From contig NZ_NIWD01000013.1 of the NCBI RefSeq assembly GCF_002277025.1, forward strand, positions 310,338 to 374,337: a stretch of DNA of 64,000 nucleotides. The letters are read 5' to 3'. Positions 62,484-64,000 of this stretch are shown here, piece by piece. The DNA is from Sphingopyxis sp. GW247-27LB. GTDB lineage: Bacteria; Pseudomonadota; Alphaproteobacteria; Sphingomonadales; Sphingomonadaceae. The translations under genes were made by a program, and so were the position numbers. How positions within the stretch are numbered: the first letter of the stretch is position 1; every line of letters starts with the position of its first letter. Under the pieces are notes generated by a model that searched no databases, was not told where the DNA came from, and was given only the letters and a program-made list of their open reading frames with translations.

Positions 62484-64000
<1,517 letters not shown>

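Overview
The window is high-GC, gene-dense bacterial chromosome and points to an alphaproteobacterium of the Sphingomonadales, most likely Sphingopyxis or a close relative. The markers are a serine palmitoyltransferase with its own acyl carrier protein (sphingolipid synthesis), a NepR/PhyR general-stress pair, a class II DAHP synthase, a methionine synthase split into two genes behind an ArsR-methyltransferase regulator, and long extragenic inverted repeats of the kind seen in sphingomonads. Genus is an inference. No rRNA, tRNA, CRISPR array, insertion sequence or prophage was seen.

Layout, left half. 1-8.2 kb: truncated M28 peptidase, class II DAHP synthase, a four-gene operon (cyclic-nucleotide-binding membrane protein, YffB-like protein, GdpD lipoprotein, aldo/keto reductase), an exported hydrolase, a small XRE regulator and panB. 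8.3-12.6 kb: yfgM-like, bamB, der (the order known from E. coli), a TusA-like protein and a lone Hpt protein. 12.6-19.1 kb: DUF418 protein divergent from a Coq4-family gene across a palindromic operator; then, leftward, a YdjM-like membrane protein, purL, an exported deoxyribosyltransferase-like protein and DUF72. 19.1-26.4 kb: xseB, ispA, coaD, a large hairpin, an exported cyclophilin, queA, a PAS-GGDEF-EAL-PilZ protein and tgt. 26.4-27.5 kb: nepR and phyR, the general stress switch, without an adjacent ecfG.

Layout, right half. 27.8-33.8 kb: glnE, a bacterioferritin-comigratory-type peroxiredoxin, a ferritin-like protein, an M23 peptidase, an ErpA/IscA-type protein and xthA. 33.9-42.6 kb: an orphan secreted protein, the DUF1501/DUF1800 pair, a GNAT-like protein, a fatty-acid desaturase, a small membrane protein and lptG/lptF. 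42.7-49.6 kb is rich in lipid genes: DUF2141 protein, a diacylglycerol-kinase-family enzyme, a Tam41-like nucleotidyltransferase, a CHASE3 hybrid kinase, spt, acp and an orphan Pycsar-type membrane protein. 49.8-53.8 kb: MATE transporter, HNH protein and CIRCE-controlled groES-groEL. 53.9-58.7 kb: two divergent exported proteins with matching proline-rich N-termini, a DJ-1/PfpI protein and three small lipoproteins. 58.9-64 kb: the methionine synthesis operon, which runs off the window end.

Most of the window is ordinary core metabolism in short overlapping operons. The points that stand out are the lipid-kinase/Tam41-like pair near spt-acp, the regulatory palindromes before coq4 and the ArsR-methyltransferase gene, the exported deoxyribosyltransferase-like protein, the divergent secreted pair, and several near-perfect extragenic inverted repeats.
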